A DNA stretch of 61,721 bases from a bacterium (GTDB taxonomy: Bacteria; 4484-113; JAFGCY01). The notes beneath the pieces were generated by a model, which had not been told where the DNA came from, made no database searches, and saw only the letters and a list, made by a program, of their open reading frames with translations. The stretch spans positions 1 to 61,721 of the forward strand of contig JAFGCY010000021.1 of the NCBI GenBank assembly GCA_016932385.1. Reading direction: 5' to 3'. Made by a program: the position numbers and the translations under genes. Below, in pieces: positions 7,491 to 14,616 of this stretch. How positions within the stretch are numbered: the first letter of the stretch is position 1; every line of letters begins with the position of its first letter.

Positions 7491-8687
7491 ATGATAACTA
7501 ACAGATTCGCAATTGTACTGATCATTTTGATTGGCCTGTTATTGGCCGGCTGCCGGACGGCGAACACGCCCGACGAGCCGCAGATATTCATGACCATCCC
7601 GCAGAACATGGCCGGCGGTGTGGATGCCACCTGGACCGTGACCTGGGACGCCTTCGGCACGCCGCCCTATACCATCGCCATGACGATGGGCGGCGGCACG
7701 ACGGCGGACGTGGCGGGGGGGACGGCGGCGACCAGCCCGTTCAGCCAGACGTTCACGATGGTCAATGCCAGCACGACCGCGGCGGCGACGTACACCTATA
7801 CGGTGACCATCACCGACGCGGCCGCCGCGACGCTGACCGCCACCGATACCTATACGGTTGGGGCGACCACCGTCACCAACAACGATCCGAGCATCGATAA
7901 TGCCGTCTTCGCCAACGGCGTGCTGACGGTCACGGTCAGCGATCCGGACAACGATACGCTGACGGTGACGATCACCGAGCCCACCGGCCTCTCCGCCGAT
8001 GCCACCAGCGTGACGGCGGTCAGCGGCGTGGCGGAGTTCGCCATCGCGCCCGACGACATCCTGGCCGGCGCCAGCGGCGATACGACGATTACCGTCGACG
8101 ACGGCAACGGCGGCACGGACTCGATGACATACACGCTGACGGTCGCGGCGATCAGCATTCCGGCGGACACGCTGGCGGCGATCCCGCTGGCAACGGCGGC
8201 CACCACTGATGATACGGTCACGATCGTCGTGGTCAGCGGTACGTTCGCCAACCCGTTCCGCTATATGAACGGCTGCGGCATCACGATGGAAGAGGGGCCC
8301 GACTACGTCGCCGGGACATTCAACATCGGCGCGCCGGGTGGCGCCCAGAAGGACTTCGACGGTATCTGGGCCACGATGGATCCGGTGCCGGACGGCGTGT
8401 TGATGCCAGACGACGTGATGCTCCAGGCCATCGATATCGGCGGCGGCCTGATCCGCTATGACTTCAACGTTACGCCGATCGGCGGCTCGGACATCACTAC
8501 GGGCGGTGTGCTGTTCAACGTCGGCCTGTCGTTTGACGATCCCGGCACTTACACCTTCGGTATCCAGGAATTCAACCTGGTAAAACGGACGTATTACAGC
8601 GATGGCGACGCCACGGATTACAACTGGGGTGACATCAGCAATGATTACACCGGCGTGCCGAACTCGATTGTCGTAACGGCACCGTAG
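7491..8687 (+). CDS. array lipoprotein 4 (domains A-B-C)
   Basis: A 398-aa lipoprotein with lipobox LLAGC (Cys about 21). Domain A matches copy 1 most closely (FGTPPYTIAMTMGGGTTADV, GTAATSPFSQTFTMVN). Domain B is VTVSDPDNDTLTVTITEPTG. Domain C begins about residue 221 (IPADTLAAIP, DDTVTIVVVSG, YMNGCGITMEE, DFNVTPIGGSDITTGGVLFN, GTYTFGIQEFNLVKRTYY). The intact order here shows what was lost in copy 1, which jumps from the EP(T/P)G segment to the end of C. Strong AGGAGGAG 5 nt before ATG 7491. The 38-bp gap contains GGATATATAT, a possible internal promoter. Very high Thr, Ala and Gly content. Confidence 0.8.
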   Translation: MITNRFAIVLIILIGLLLAGCRTANTPDEPQIFMTIPQNMAGGVDATWTVTWDAFGTPPYTIAMTMGGGTTADVAGGTAATSPFSQTFTMVNASTTAAATYTYTVTITDAAAATLTATDTYTVGATTVTNNDPSIDNAVFANGVLTVTVSDPDNDTLTVTITEPTGLSADATSVTAVSGVAEFAIAPDDILAGASGDTTITVDDGNGGTDSMTYTLTVAAISIPADTLAAIPLATAATTDDTVTIVVVSGTFANPFRYMNGCGITMEEGPDYVAGTFNIGAPGGAQKDFDGIWATMDPVPDGVLMPDDVMLQAIDIGGGLIRYDFNVTPIGGSDITTGGVLFNVGLSFDDPGTYTFGIQEFNLVKRTYYSDGDATDYNWGDISNDYTGVPNSIVVTAP

Positions 8688-8711
8688 CACGGCCCCGGGG
8701 AGGATAGGGTT

Positions 8712-9965
8712 ATGTTGACTAATCGGAGTCGTAACTGGCCGGTGGCGGCAGCGTGGCTGCTGCTGCCGGCCCTTTTGCTATTCACCGGCTGCCGGACGAG
8801 TGCGACGCCGGATCCGGACCCGAGCGCCGGCAGCATCACGCTTGCTGCCACCTACAACCGGGCGACGCATAACTTGGCGGTTGATGCGACGCATTCGCTG
8901 GGCGAGGAGATCACCATCAGCCTGAACGCGCCGGCTTGGATCGAGCCCGTCGACGGTCCGACTTGGGCCGTGCCGGCCTCGGGCACGCTGGTGATCGAAC
9001 TGGCGTTCGCCGCCGCCGCGAACGATGCCGCCAATGTAACTGTGCAGGCCATCGGCGCGGATGGCGCGACGGCCAGCCAGACCGTCGCGATCCAGCGCGG
9101 GCTGGCGGTCAGTATCGACAACGTCACCTACAACGAACCGCGGCTTCTCGCCGCCGTGACCGTTAGCGCGGCCGAGGACAGCGAGGTCGAGCTGACGCTG
9201 GCGGTGGACGAAGCGTTGGCCACGGCCGCCCCGCAGCAGCATACGCTGACCGGTGGCGGCGACCATACTTTTGACCTGGAGCTTACCCCGCGGTTCGCGC
9301 TGGCGATCGGCGTCGGCAAGTCATTCGGCGGCGGCAGCGGGAACGTGACGCTGACGGCCACGGCCACGGATCAATTCGGCGATGCGGTGACGGCGACGCG
9401 GGCGCAGGCCGTGTCTTTCACGGCGGTGGAGATTCCGGCCGGCTGCCTGGTGGCCGTACCGCTGGAGCGGCAGGTCGAGCTGGGTGACGCGGTCACGATC
9501 GTGGTCGCCAGCGGGGACTTCCCTGCCGCGGCGCCGTTCCATTATGCCAATGGCCTGGGGATCACCGCGGAGGAGACTGTCTGTTACAGCGACAATAGCT
9601 GGAACATCGGCATTCCGGGTGGCGCGTTCGAGGAGTTCGACGGCCTCTGGAGCACCATGGATCCAGTCCCCGCCAGCGTGCTGCTGCCGGGCGACATGAT
9701 GATCCAGTTCAATAATATCGGTAATGGTCGCGCGCGGGTTGATTTCAATGTCACGCCGATCGGCGGGTCGAATACAACTGCCGGTGGAGCACTGATGAGT
9801 TTCCAATTGCGGCCGGAGACCGCCGGCCCATACACGCTGGGCTTCCAGCAATTCAACGAAGTAAAGCGCACCTATTACGCCGACAGCGAGTACCACGAAT
9901 ACTACTGGGACGACATCAGCAACGTGGTTGACGGCATCCCGAATTCGTTTGTCGTCGTGGAATAG
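8712..9965 (+). CDS. array lipoprotein 5 (domains A'-B'-C)
   Basis: A 417-aa lipoprotein with lipobox LFTGC (Cys about 27) then RTSATPDPDP. It belongs to the A' subfamily with copy 3 (GSITLAATYNRATHNLAVDA, HSLGEE, DGATASQTVAIQRG). Domain C is more divergent than in copies 2-4: IPAGCLVAVPLE, LGDAVTIVVASGDFP, YANGLGITAEE, RVDFNVTPIGGSNTTAGG, YTLGFQQFNEVKRTYY. GGGGAGGA lies about 8 nt before ATG 8712; the gap to copy 4 is 24 bp. The terminal motif reads VDGIPNSFVVVE, so the DISND(Y)xGVPNSI signature is relaxed. Probably in the same operon; function unknown. Confidence 0.8.
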   Translation: MLTNRSRNWPVAAAWLLLPALLLFTGCRTSATPDPDPSAGSITLAATYNRATHNLAVDATHSLGEEITISLNAPAWIEPVDGPTWAVPASGTLVIELAFAAAANDAANVTVQAIGADGATASQTVAIQRGLAVSIDNVTYNEPRLLAAVTVSAAEDSEVELTLAVDEALATAAPQQHTLTGGGDHTFDLELTPRFALAIGVGKSFGGGSGNVTLTATATDQFGDAVTATRAQAVSFTAVEIPAGCLVAVPLERQVELGDAVTIVVASGDFPAAAPFHYANGLGITAEETVCYSDNSWNIGIPGGAFEEFDGLWSTMDPVPASVLLPGDMMIQFNNIGNGRARVDFNVTPIGGSNTTAGGALMSFQLRPETAGPYTLGFQQFNEVKRTYYADSEYHEYYWDDISNVVDGIPNSFVVVE

Positions 9966-10021
9966 GAATAACTTGGCGTATTCGGGAATAACAGAATACT
10001 ATGCGGGCCGCGAGGTGGGAG

Positions 10022-11329
10022 ATGCGCATCGGCGGACAATCCGGTTGGATACTCGCGATTCTCTGCGCCTGGGTCCCGGCCGGATGCGGCACGCATAACA
10101 TCGGCGGCAGTACTGCGCCCGATACCACGATGTCGGCCAGCGTCAGCGTCAGCGGTGAATTGCGCGGGGGCGAAACGGTGGTCTGGGATGTGGCGATCAC
10201 CGGTGGTACGCCGCCGTACACAGTCAACCTCGATACGGGCGGGGGCACCTGGGAGGATCCGCCGCGGGATGTGCAGGTCGACGCCGGCTACAACGGCGAG
10301 TTCACGATGATCAACCTGGGCGTCAACCAGTCCCTGCAGTACGATTACAGTGCGACAATTTCCGATGCCGAGGGGCAGTATGTGATCACCGGCGGCAGTT
10401 ATTCGGTCCTGCCGCTGATTCCGGTGCTGGAGATCGACGAGTTGTACAACGGCAGCCCGGGAGCAACCTATCAGCTAATCATGCTGTCGGTGCGCGCGAA
10501 CGACCCGAGTACTGACGAGCTCTCAGTTTCGGTGGCGACGACAGCCGGCATTGAAACAATCGAAGCCGAAGAACTCGCCGCGGCCGCTGGCAACGTAACG
10601 GACCTGGGCTCCACCGACGATGCATATCCGGGCCAGGTTCGCACCTGGGACTTCTCCATTCCGGTCTGGTCGACCGATGTGATCGACGGCAGTCGCGGCG
10701 TGGCCACGGTCACGGTCCGGGACAGCTGGGGCCAGGAAGCGACGGAAGAGCTTCAGCTCGAGCTGCCGGGACGGTACGAACTGCCCTTTCACTCGCTGGC
10801 GGCGATTCCCCTGGAAACCAGTGTGGATGTCGATGAAGAAGTAACGGTAGTCGTGGCCTGCGGCGAGTTTCCGGAGAATCAGCCGTTTCATTACATTGGC
10901 AACATCGGCCTGACCGCGGAGGTTGGTGCCAATGCCGTCGGCTTTGAACCGAATCCCGGCGCACCGGGCGATCCGGCAGACTCGAAGGTGGATGGGATCT
11001 GGCTCAAGCAGGACCCGCCGCCGAGTGGCTTCAGTACGGGATTCAGTGAACCGCTGATCCTCAAGAGCGAGATCGGAGATGGCCGCGCTCGGTTTGACCT
11101 GGGTGTTTTCCCCGTCGGCGGCAACTCGACCACTGAGGGCGGCTGTTTGCTGAATGTCGACCTGTGGTTTGCCGAGCCGGGCACCTACACGCTGGGCTTC
11201 GAGGAGTTCAACGAGGTCAACCGGACCTATTACTCAGACCAGAAATTCTACGGCGGCAACGAATACCTCTGGGCCGACATCAGCAATGACTACGCCGGGG
11301 TACCGAATTCGATAACCGTGCGTGAATGA
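10022..11329 (+). CDS. array lipoprotein 6 (most divergent member)
   Basis: A 435-aa lipoprotein. ATG 10022 is chosen over ATG 10001 because GAGGTGGGAG lies just upstream and the signal peptide then ends in lipobox VPAGC (Cys about 22). Domain A is recognisable (GGTPPYTVNLDTGGGTW, FTMINLGVNQSLQYDY). The B region carries acidic insertions (DPSTDELSVSVATTAGIETI). Domain C is kept: LPFHSLAAIPLETS, DEEVTVVVACGEFP, YIGNIGLTAEVG, RFDLGVFPVGGNSTTEGG, GTYTLGFEEFNEVNRTYY, DISNDYAGVPNSI. It closes the array; a large inverted repeat follows. Function unknown. Confidence 0.8.
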   Translation: MRIGGQSGWILAILCAWVPAGCGTHNIGGSTAPDTTMSASVSVSGELRGGETVVWDVAITGGTPPYTVNLDTGGGTWEDPPRDVQVDAGYNGEFTMINLGVNQSLQYDYSATISDAEGQYVITGGSYSVLPLIPVLEIDELYNGSPGATYQLIMLSVRANDPSTDELSVSVATTAGIETIEAEELAAAAGNVTDLGSTDDAYPGQVRTWDFSIPVWSTDVIDGSRGVATVTVRDSWGQEATEELQLELPGRYELPFHSLAAIPLETSVDVDEEVTVVVACGEFPENQPFHYIGNIGLTAEVGANAVGFEPNPGAPGDPADSKVDGIWLKQDPPPSGFSTGFSEPLILKSEIGDGRARFDLGVFPVGGNSTTEGGCLLNVDLWFAEPGTYTLGFEEFNEVNRTYYSDQKFYGGNEYLWADISNDYAGVPNSITVRE

Positions 11330-11411
11330 AGTGTTGCTCGGAAGCTGCAAAAGCACTGCGTGGATCAACGTACTTGAACTTGCGCGGGTTCTGCAACCGG
11401 CTCTGGATGCT

Positions 11412-11476
11412 GGGTACTACGGGCGGCTCTGCCTGTAGACCTTAAATGTCTACGGCCACGGCGGGCCGTAGTACCC
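11412..11476. repeat. large imperfect hairpin made of two inverted repeat-element copies
   Basis: GGGTACTAC (11412-11420) and GTAGTACCC (11468-11476) are the outer ends, and GTAGAC (11435-11440) / GTCTAC (11448-11453) the inner ends, of two inverted 28-bp copies of one element. The same element occurs as a direct tandem at 61434-61529, including the following CCTTAAA. It lies between the lipoprotein array and purS and could act as a transcription barrier. Confidence 0.65.
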
Positions 11477-11549
11477 TTCTTTCAGATAGGACTGGCCGGA
11501 TGGCGCGGGGCGCGGTAACATATTGCGGCAATCCTGAAGGGAGCGACCC

Positions 11550-11801
11550 ATGCAGTACCGTTGCGAAGTGTACATCCGGCCGCGGGCCGACATCCTCGAT
11601 CCGCAGGGCGACGCGGTCAATAACGCGCTGGCCAACCTGAACTTTCAGGGCGTCAGCGAGGTCAAGGTCGGCAAATACTTGACCCTGCTGCTCGAGTCCG
11701 ATGGCCAGTCCGCCGCCGAGGAGCAGCTCGACAAGATGTGCCAGACCCTCTTGGCCAACCCGATCATCGAGGACTACGAGATGAAGGTGACGGAAGCGTA
11801 G
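11550..11801 (+). CDS. purS: phosphoribosylformylglycinamidine synthase subunit PurS
   Basis: An 83-aa protein of normal PurS length. PurS bridges PurL and PurQ in the three-subunit FGAM synthetase, which converts FGAR to FGAM in purine synthesis using glutamine-derived ammonia. Family hallmarks are visible: the N-terminal YRCEVYIRPRADILDPQGDAV, then NLNFQGVSEVKVGKYLTL, and the closing LANPIIEDYEM. Start ATG 11550 follows GAAGGGAGC. purQ lies 88 bp downstream on the same strand; purL is not in the window and must lie elsewhere. The gap to purQ contains a run of 7-bp repeats. Confidence 0.93.
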   Translation: MQYRCEVYIRPRADILDPQGDAVNNALANLNFQGVSEVKVGKYLTLLLESDGQSAAEEQLDKMCQTLLANPIIEDYEMKVTEA

Positions 11802-11811
11802 GGAATCCGGG

Positions 11812-11843
11812 GAAGTCCGAAGTCCGAAGTCCGGAGTCCGGAG
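11812..11843. repeat. short tandem heptamers (AGTCCGA/AGTCCGG)
   Basis: Four to five consecutive copies of a 7-bp unit alternating AGTCCGA and AGTCCGG lie between purS and purQ. A related inverted stretch is at 48011-48036. Could be slippage-generated; no function is evident. Confidence 0.5.
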
Positions 11844-11889
11844 AATCGGGATTAAGACAACCTGAAGGTCTTGATATGGAGCGTGGAGT

Positions 11890-12591
11890 ATGAAAGTCGC
11901 CGTAGTAATCTTCCCGGGTAGCAATTGCGACCACGACGCGTTGCACGTCAGCGGCAAGGTGATGGGCTGGGACGTGATTCCGGTCTGGCACGAGAGTGCC
12001 GAATTGGGCGGGGCGGACCTGGTGATCCTGCCCGGCGGCTTCTCCTATGGCGACTACCTGCGTTGCGGGGCGATCGCCCGTTTCAGCCCGATCGTCGAGG
12101 CCGTGATCCGGCATGCCAAGGCCGGCGGCCTGACGCTGGGCATCTGCAACGGCTTCCAGGTGCTGATCGAGGCGGGTCTGCTGCCCGGCGCGCTGCTGAA
12201 CAACACCTGCCTGGAGTTCCGCTGCATCTGGACCTATCTCAAAGTCCAGGCTACCAATTCGCCCTTTACACGCGAACTGGAAGTCGGCGACCTGCTCAGA
12301 GTGCCGATCGCCCACGGCGAGGGCAACTACTTCGCCCCGCCCGAGCTGGTCAAGCAACTGGCGGCAGAGCACCGCATCGCCTTCCGTTACTGCGACGAGC
12401 ACGGCAAGGCGACGGAGGCGGCCAATCCCAACGGCAGCGTGGACAACATCGCCGGGATCCTGAACGAGGGCCGCAACGTGCTGGGCATGATGCCGCATCC
12501 CGAACGGGCCAGCGAGTTGGTCCTCGGCAGCGCCGACGGCAAGCGAATCTTCGAGTCGCTCAACGCCGCCTACGCCGACGTCGGCTGGTAG
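11890..12591 (+). CDS. purQ: phosphoribosylformylglycinamidine synthase glutaminase subunit PurQ
   Basis: A 233-aa class I glutamine amidotransferase that hydrolyses glutamine and passes ammonia to PurL. The catalytic triad is visible: Cys86 in GICNGFQ, and His203 and Glu205 in MPHPER. The N-terminal VIFPGSNCDHD and PGGFSYGDYLRCGAIAR (48-64) are PurQ-specific. Length is typical. GGAG (11882-11885) lies about 4 nt before ATG 11890. It is downstream of purS on the same strand and separated from it by a short heptamer tract. Confidence 0.95.
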   Translation: MKVAVVIFPGSNCDHDALHVSGKVMGWDVIPVWHESAELGGADLVILPGGFSYGDYLRCGAIARFSPIVEAVIRHAKAGGLTLGICNGFQVLIEAGLLPGALLNNTCLEFRCIWTYLKVQATNSPFTRELEVGDLLRVPIAHGEGNYFAPPELVKQLAAEHRIAFRYCDEHGKATEAANPNGSVDNIAGILNEGRNVLGMMPHPERASELVLGSADGKRIFESLNAAYADVGW

Positions 12592-12629
12592 CCATCCGCC
12601 CTCAGCCCACACCACCGCTTAAATTCTGC

Positions 12630-12640
12630 TAAGCTATAAA
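12630..12640 (+). promoter_or_regulatory. -10-like elements of a leaderless start (TAAGCT/TATAAA)
   Basis: TAAGCT (12630-12635) ends 6 nt before GTG 12642, and TATAAA (12635-12640) overlaps it. No Shine-Dalgarno precedes the start. Confidence 0.35.
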
Positions 12641-12641
12641 C

Positions 12642-13538
12642 GTGGTGCCGGAGCAGATAGATTATGACGCGGCTGCCAACGAATGGCTGCAGATTCTGCT
12701 GATGCTCTGCTGGATCATCGTGATCCCCACGCTGATCCTCGGGTTCCGACGCCTGTACGAATGGCTCTATCCCGACCAGGGCCCGACGTACCTGGAACGC
12801 CACACCGGCCTCAACCTGGATCGCTCCGATGACGCCGAACCGATGATCCTGCCCCTGGTTAACGTCAACGTGGCGCCGTCGTCGGACACTGCGCGCCTGA
12901 AGATGGGCATGCTCGAGGCGCACCTCCTGCCGCCGCCCGTCTATCCGCCCGCCCGGGCCGTGCAACTGATGCAGCTGTACAAACACCGTTGGGCGATCGC
13001 CGGCGGCTGGGCGATCGACCTGTTCCTGGGTGTGCAGACGCGCGAGCATGAGGACATCGAGCTGGCCGTGTTCCGCTCCGACCAGGGCGATCTGCGCCAG
13101 CACCTCGTCGGCTGGAACCCGACGTATATCATCCCCGGCGACAAGCCGCGCGAGCTCCCGTGGCCGATGCAGGAGAACCTGGCGCTGCCCATTCACGAGA
13201 TCCACACCCGGCCGCCCCAGCGCGACCTGGCGGACATGGAATTCCTGCTCAACGAGACCGACGGCGCGGACTGGATCTTCCGCCGCGATCCGCGCGTGCG
13301 CCTGCCGCTGGGCGCGGCGATCATGCGCGGCGACGGCGGCGTGCCCTATCTCGCGCCCGAGATCGTGTTGCTCTACAAGGCCAAGCACCCGCGCGCGGTG
13401 GACGAGCAGGACTTCCAGGCGGCGCTGCCCATGCTGGATGATGTACGGCGCCAATGGCTCGGCGCGGCGCTGAATACGGTGCACCCCGGCCACCCCTGGC
13501 TGGCGGCGCTGAACGAGACCAACCGGCAATCGCCCTAG
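12642..13538 (+). CDS. membrane-anchored nucleotidyltransferase-like protein (ANT/AadB-type domain)
   Basis: A 298-aa protein. The C-terminal two thirds (about residues 105-290) resemble the small nucleotidyltransferase family that includes aminoglycoside 2''-adenylyltransferases: IAGGWAIDLFLG...REHEDIELAVFR holds the acidic metal site, followed by WIFRRDPRVRLPLG and PYLAPEIVLLYKAKHPRAVDEQDF. Unusually, it begins with a hydrophobic segment (about residues 15-35, LQILLMLCWIIVIPTLILGF) and a roughly 70-residue linker, which should anchor it to the membrane. The substrate is unknown; a resistance role should not be assumed. GTG 12642 or 12645. Its stop overlaps the stop of the convergent gene at 13535. 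Confidence 0.75.
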   Translation: MVPEQIDYDAAANEWLQILLMLCWIIVIPTLILGFRRLYEWLYPDQGPTYLERHTGLNLDRSDDAEPMILPLVNVNVAPSSDTARLKMGMLEAHLLPPPVYPPARAVQLMQLYKHRWAIAGGWAIDLFLGVQTREHEDIELAVFRSDQGDLRQHLVGWNPTYIIPGDKPRELPWPMQENLALPIHEIHTRPPQRDLADMEFLLNETDGADWIFRRDPRVRLPLGAAIMRGDGGVPYLAPEIVLLYKAKHPRAVDEQDFQAALPMLDDVRRQWLGAALNTVHPGHPWLAALNETNRQSP

Positions 13539-14464
13539 CCGGGCTGGCTCGAGCCGTCCAGCGGCGAGAAGCCCTCGCCGAGGATCTCCCGCGTGTCGAG
13601 CACGGTCAGAAACGCGCGCGGGTCGATCTGGCGCACCTGGTCCTCCAGGACCAACAGCTCGCGCCGCGACAGCGCCGTGAAGATCACCGGCCGCTCCTCG
13701 CCGCGGTACATGCCCCGGCCCATCAGGTAGGTCCCGCCGCGATCCAGCTTGTTCAGGATCACGTCGCGGATCGCCTCGTGCCTTTCCGACACGATGTAGA
13801 CCGCCTTGCGATAGCCGGCGCCGGAGAGCAGCTGGTCCAGCACGCGCCCGGTCACGTAGATCGTCACGATCGCGTAGAGCGCCAGGGTGTAGTCGTGGAA
13901 GGCGATGATCGCCAGCGAGACGATCGCCGTATCGACGCAGATCAGCAGCTGGCCGACGGGTCGGCGGGTGTACTTGTTGAGCACCTGGGCGATGATGTCC
14001 GTGCCGCCGGTGGTGGCGCGCGCCTTGAAGATCAGCCCCAGGCCGGCGCCGATCAGCACGCCGCCCGCCACGGCGGACAACAGTGGGTCGTCGACCAACG
14101 CGCGGTTGCCCCAGAACAGCGTCATGAGGTCGATCAGGCCGCTGGTCAGCACCATCCCGATCACCGTCTTGAGGCCGAAGCGCGGGCCCAGCACGCGCAC
14201 GCCGATCAGGATCAGCGGAATGTTGAAGGCCAGGCCGGTCAGGCCGGTCGGCACGCCCCACAGGTAGTGCGCGATGATGCCGATGCCGTAGACGCCGCCG
14301 GGCACGATCTTATAGGGCACGATGAAGTACACGTAGCCCGCGGCCATGATCAGCGAGCCGGCCAGGATCAGGCCGTAGCTGTAAAACCAGCGCGCGGAAA
14401 ACAACCGCTCGGCGTTGGCGAGCGCCGTCAGCGAGATTTTCTTGATGTGTTCCTGGGCCGTCAA
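13535..14464 (-). CDS. YitT-family membrane protein (DUF161 + DUF2179)
   Basis: A 309-aa integral membrane protein. The N-terminal ~215 residues contain about five to six membrane segments with the family signatures VPGGVYGIGIIAHYLWGVPTGL and KARATTGGTDIIAQVLNKY. The C-terminal cytoplasmic DUF2179 domain follows (SERHEAIRDVILNKLDRGGTYL...VIFTALSRRELLVLEDQVRQIDPRAFLTV). The transported substrate or signal of YitT proteins is not known. The gene converges on the nucleotidyltransferase-like gene with a few bases of stop overlap. About 150 bp separate its start from the end of the upstream lipoprotein gene, which has a terminator, so it is probably transcribed alone. Confidence 0.9.
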   Translation of the reverse strand: MTAQEHIKKISLTALANAERLFSARWFYSYGLILAGSLIMAAGYVYFIVPYKIVPGGVYGIGIIAHYLWGVPTGLTGLAFNIPLILIGVRVLGPRFGLKTVIGMVLTSGLIDLMTLFWGNRALVDDPLLSAVAGGVLIGAGLGLIFKARATTGGTDIIAQVLNKYTRRPVGQLLICVDTAIVSLAIIAFHDYTLALYAIVTIYVTGRVLDQLLSGAGYRKAVYIVSERHEAIRDVILNKLDRGGTYLMGRGMYRGEERPVIFTALSRRELLVLEDQVRQIDPRAFLTVLDTREILGEGFSPLDGSSQPG

Positions 14465-14564
14465 CGAAACCTCCGGGGATGAAGCGCAGGATTATAACGC
14501 TTGCGGGATTAAACGCAAGTCTGGGCGTGTCGCGCGAGGCTCACTGAAGCACGGCAAACCGCTG

Positions 14565-14596
14565 GAAAAAGGGGGACGAGCCGGAGCCCGTCCCCC
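14565..14596 (-). terminator. rho-independent terminator of the 14617-16476 gene
   Basis: On the minus strand GGGGGACG and CGTCCCCC form an 8-bp stem followed by TTTTTCC. It lies just downstream of the stop at 14617. Confidence 0.8.
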
Positions 14597-14616
14597 AAGC
14601 GATTCCTCCGTCCCAG

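Noticed and set aside
12642..13538. Calling this an aminoglycoside resistance gene
   Set aside because: Only the general nucleotidyltransferase pattern is visible and the protein is membrane-anchored; the substrate cannot be inferred.
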